Assembly: GCA_031254735.1 (NCBI GenBank)
Contig: JAIRTU010000024.1
Location: forward strand, 1 to 7,405
Source: Bacteroidales bacterium
Lineage (GTDB): Bacteria; Bacteroidota; Bacteroidia; Bacteroidales; WCHB1-69
Length of the DNA: 7,405 nucleotides
Direction: 5' to 3'
Shown: in pieces, positions 7,317 to 7,405 of the stretch
Layout: every line of letters starts with the position of its first letter
Numbering within the stretch: the first letter of the stretch is position 1
Position numbers and translations under genes: made by a program
The notes under the pieces: generated by a model
The model's database searches: none
Seen by the model: the letters and a program-made list of their open reading frames with translations, nothing else
What the model was told of the DNA's origin: nothing

Positions 7317-7332
7317 AAAAGTTGTAATTTTG
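7302..7332 (+). promoter_or_regulatory. Transposase promoter, Bacteroidetes type
   Basis: On the plus strand TTTG (7302-7305) is followed after 19 bases by TAATTTTG (7325-7332), a full match to the TTTG/TAnnTTTG consensus at standard spacing. The -33 box lies in and next to the loop of the terminator hairpin. Transcription would start at about 7335-7341, so the leader before the ATG at 7365 is about 25-30 bases. Confidence 0.65.
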
Positions 7333-7362
7333 CTGCTATCAAACATAAATTACAATTACAAC
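7321..7362 (+). promoter_or_regulatory. Inverted repeat upstream of the transposase start, possible translation-blocking stem
   Basis: GTTGTAATT (7321-7329) is complementary to AATTACAAC (7354-7362), which ends two bases before the transposase ATG. A second register pairs TTGTAATTT (7322-7330) with AAATTACAA (7347-7355). The left arm overlaps the promoter -7 element and lies upstream of the predicted transcription start, so only transcripts begun outside the element would contain both arms. Confidence 0.55.
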
Positions 7363-7364
7363 CT

Positions 7365-7405
7365 ATGGACAAAAGTAGCAAAAAAAAATTAGTCGGTCAG
7401 CCGAT
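7365..7405 (+). CDS. Transposase-like gene, first 13 codons (cut by window edge)
   Basis: The ATG at 7365 opens a frame reading MDKSSKKKLVGQP that is still open at the right edge. A basic start followed by VGQP is reminiscent of Bacteroidetes IS4-superfamily transposases, which often begin with a short lysine-rich stretch and a GQPIF-like motif; this is from memory and rests on very few residues. The promoter, short A/T-rich leader and nearby terminal-repeat-like motif support it as the element's transposase. Codons 6-8 form a run of nine A (7380-7388), a possible slippage site. Confidence 0.55.
   Translation, partial: MDKSSKKKLVGQP

Larger units (their letters stand above)
7263..7400. repeat. 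12-base perfect inverted repeat spanning the start of the insertion sequence
   Basis: The left arm is 7263-7274 (CTGACCGACTAA) and the right arm is 7389-7400 (TTAGTCGGTCAG), with 114 bases between. The left arm is a candidate terminal repeat. The right arm falls exactly on four transposase codons (TTA GTC GGT CAG, residues L9-Q12). A chance match of this length at this spacing is unlikely. Confidence 0.85.
7263..7405 (+). mobile_element. Left end of an insertion sequence (rest lies beyond the right edge)
   Basis: The sequence CTGACCGACTAA at 7263-7274 is repeated perfectly in inverted orientation at 7389-7400. Between and beyond are a terminator hairpin, a plus-strand promoter and the start of a transposase-like frame running off the window. 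The short distance from the putative terminal repeat to the first gene, with the promoter packed into the end, is typical of a compact insertion sequence. The protein start (KKLVGQP) is reminiscent of IS4-superfamily transposases of Bacteroidetes, but 13 residues are too few to assign a family. The exact outer boundary and the target-site duplication cannot be fixed without the right end. Confidence 0.65.

Overview
The window looks like a chromosomal segment of a Bacteroidetes (probably Bacteroidales) bacterium. The evidence is a Bacteroidetes-style replicative polymerase DnaE with an intact-looking PHP domain, three promoter candidates of the Bacteroidetes type (TTTG, a spacer of about 19-22 bases, TAnnTTTG), A-rich leaders in place of Shine-Dalgarno sites, and a small lipoprotein with a carboxypeptidase-regulatory-like fold. 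All identifications come from reading the sequence; no database was searched.

Layout. Positions 1-3011 (minus) hold the first 1003 codons of dnaE, which runs off the left edge. A 295-base spacer (3012-3306) holds dnaE's own promoter and a GC-richer patch of small hairpins and short tandem repeats. Positions 3307-6670 (minus) are an AT-rich restriction-modification operon read in the order M2, M1, R: a D12-class adenine methyltransferase (5741-6670), a second D12-class methyltransferase broken by one in-frame ochre stop (4695-5738), and a 463-residue putative restriction endonuclease (3307-4698) that overlaps M1 by 4 bases. A gap of about 100 bases carries the operon's likely promoter. Positions 6775-7227 (minus) encode a 150-residue lipoprotein. 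From about 7263 to the right edge lies the left end of an insertion sequence: a 12-base terminal-repeat-like motif, a minus-strand terminator, a plus-strand promoter and the first 13 codons of a transposase-like gene (7365-7405).

How the genes work together. Two separate D12 adenine methyltransferases beside one endonuclease is the arrangement expected for a restriction system with an asymmetric site, where each enzyme protects one strand; M1 resembles the N-terminal half and M2 the C-terminal half of the fused FokI-type methyltransferase. Here M1 has a stop at codon 136. The endonuclease's C-terminal PD-(D/E)XK-like motif reads K-G-K where I would expect E-G-K. Both could each be explained by one base change, suggesting a system that is decaying, or was silenced in step, while the rest of the operon stays open.

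The most unusual structure is at the right edge. The first 140 bases of the insertion sequence are self-complementary at three levels, and its own promoter lies so that its own transcript loses the 5' arms. Transcripts reading in from outside would keep them and bury the transposase start. This is the logic of IS10/IS50 protection against outside transcription, here inferred from sequence in a Bacteroidetes element.
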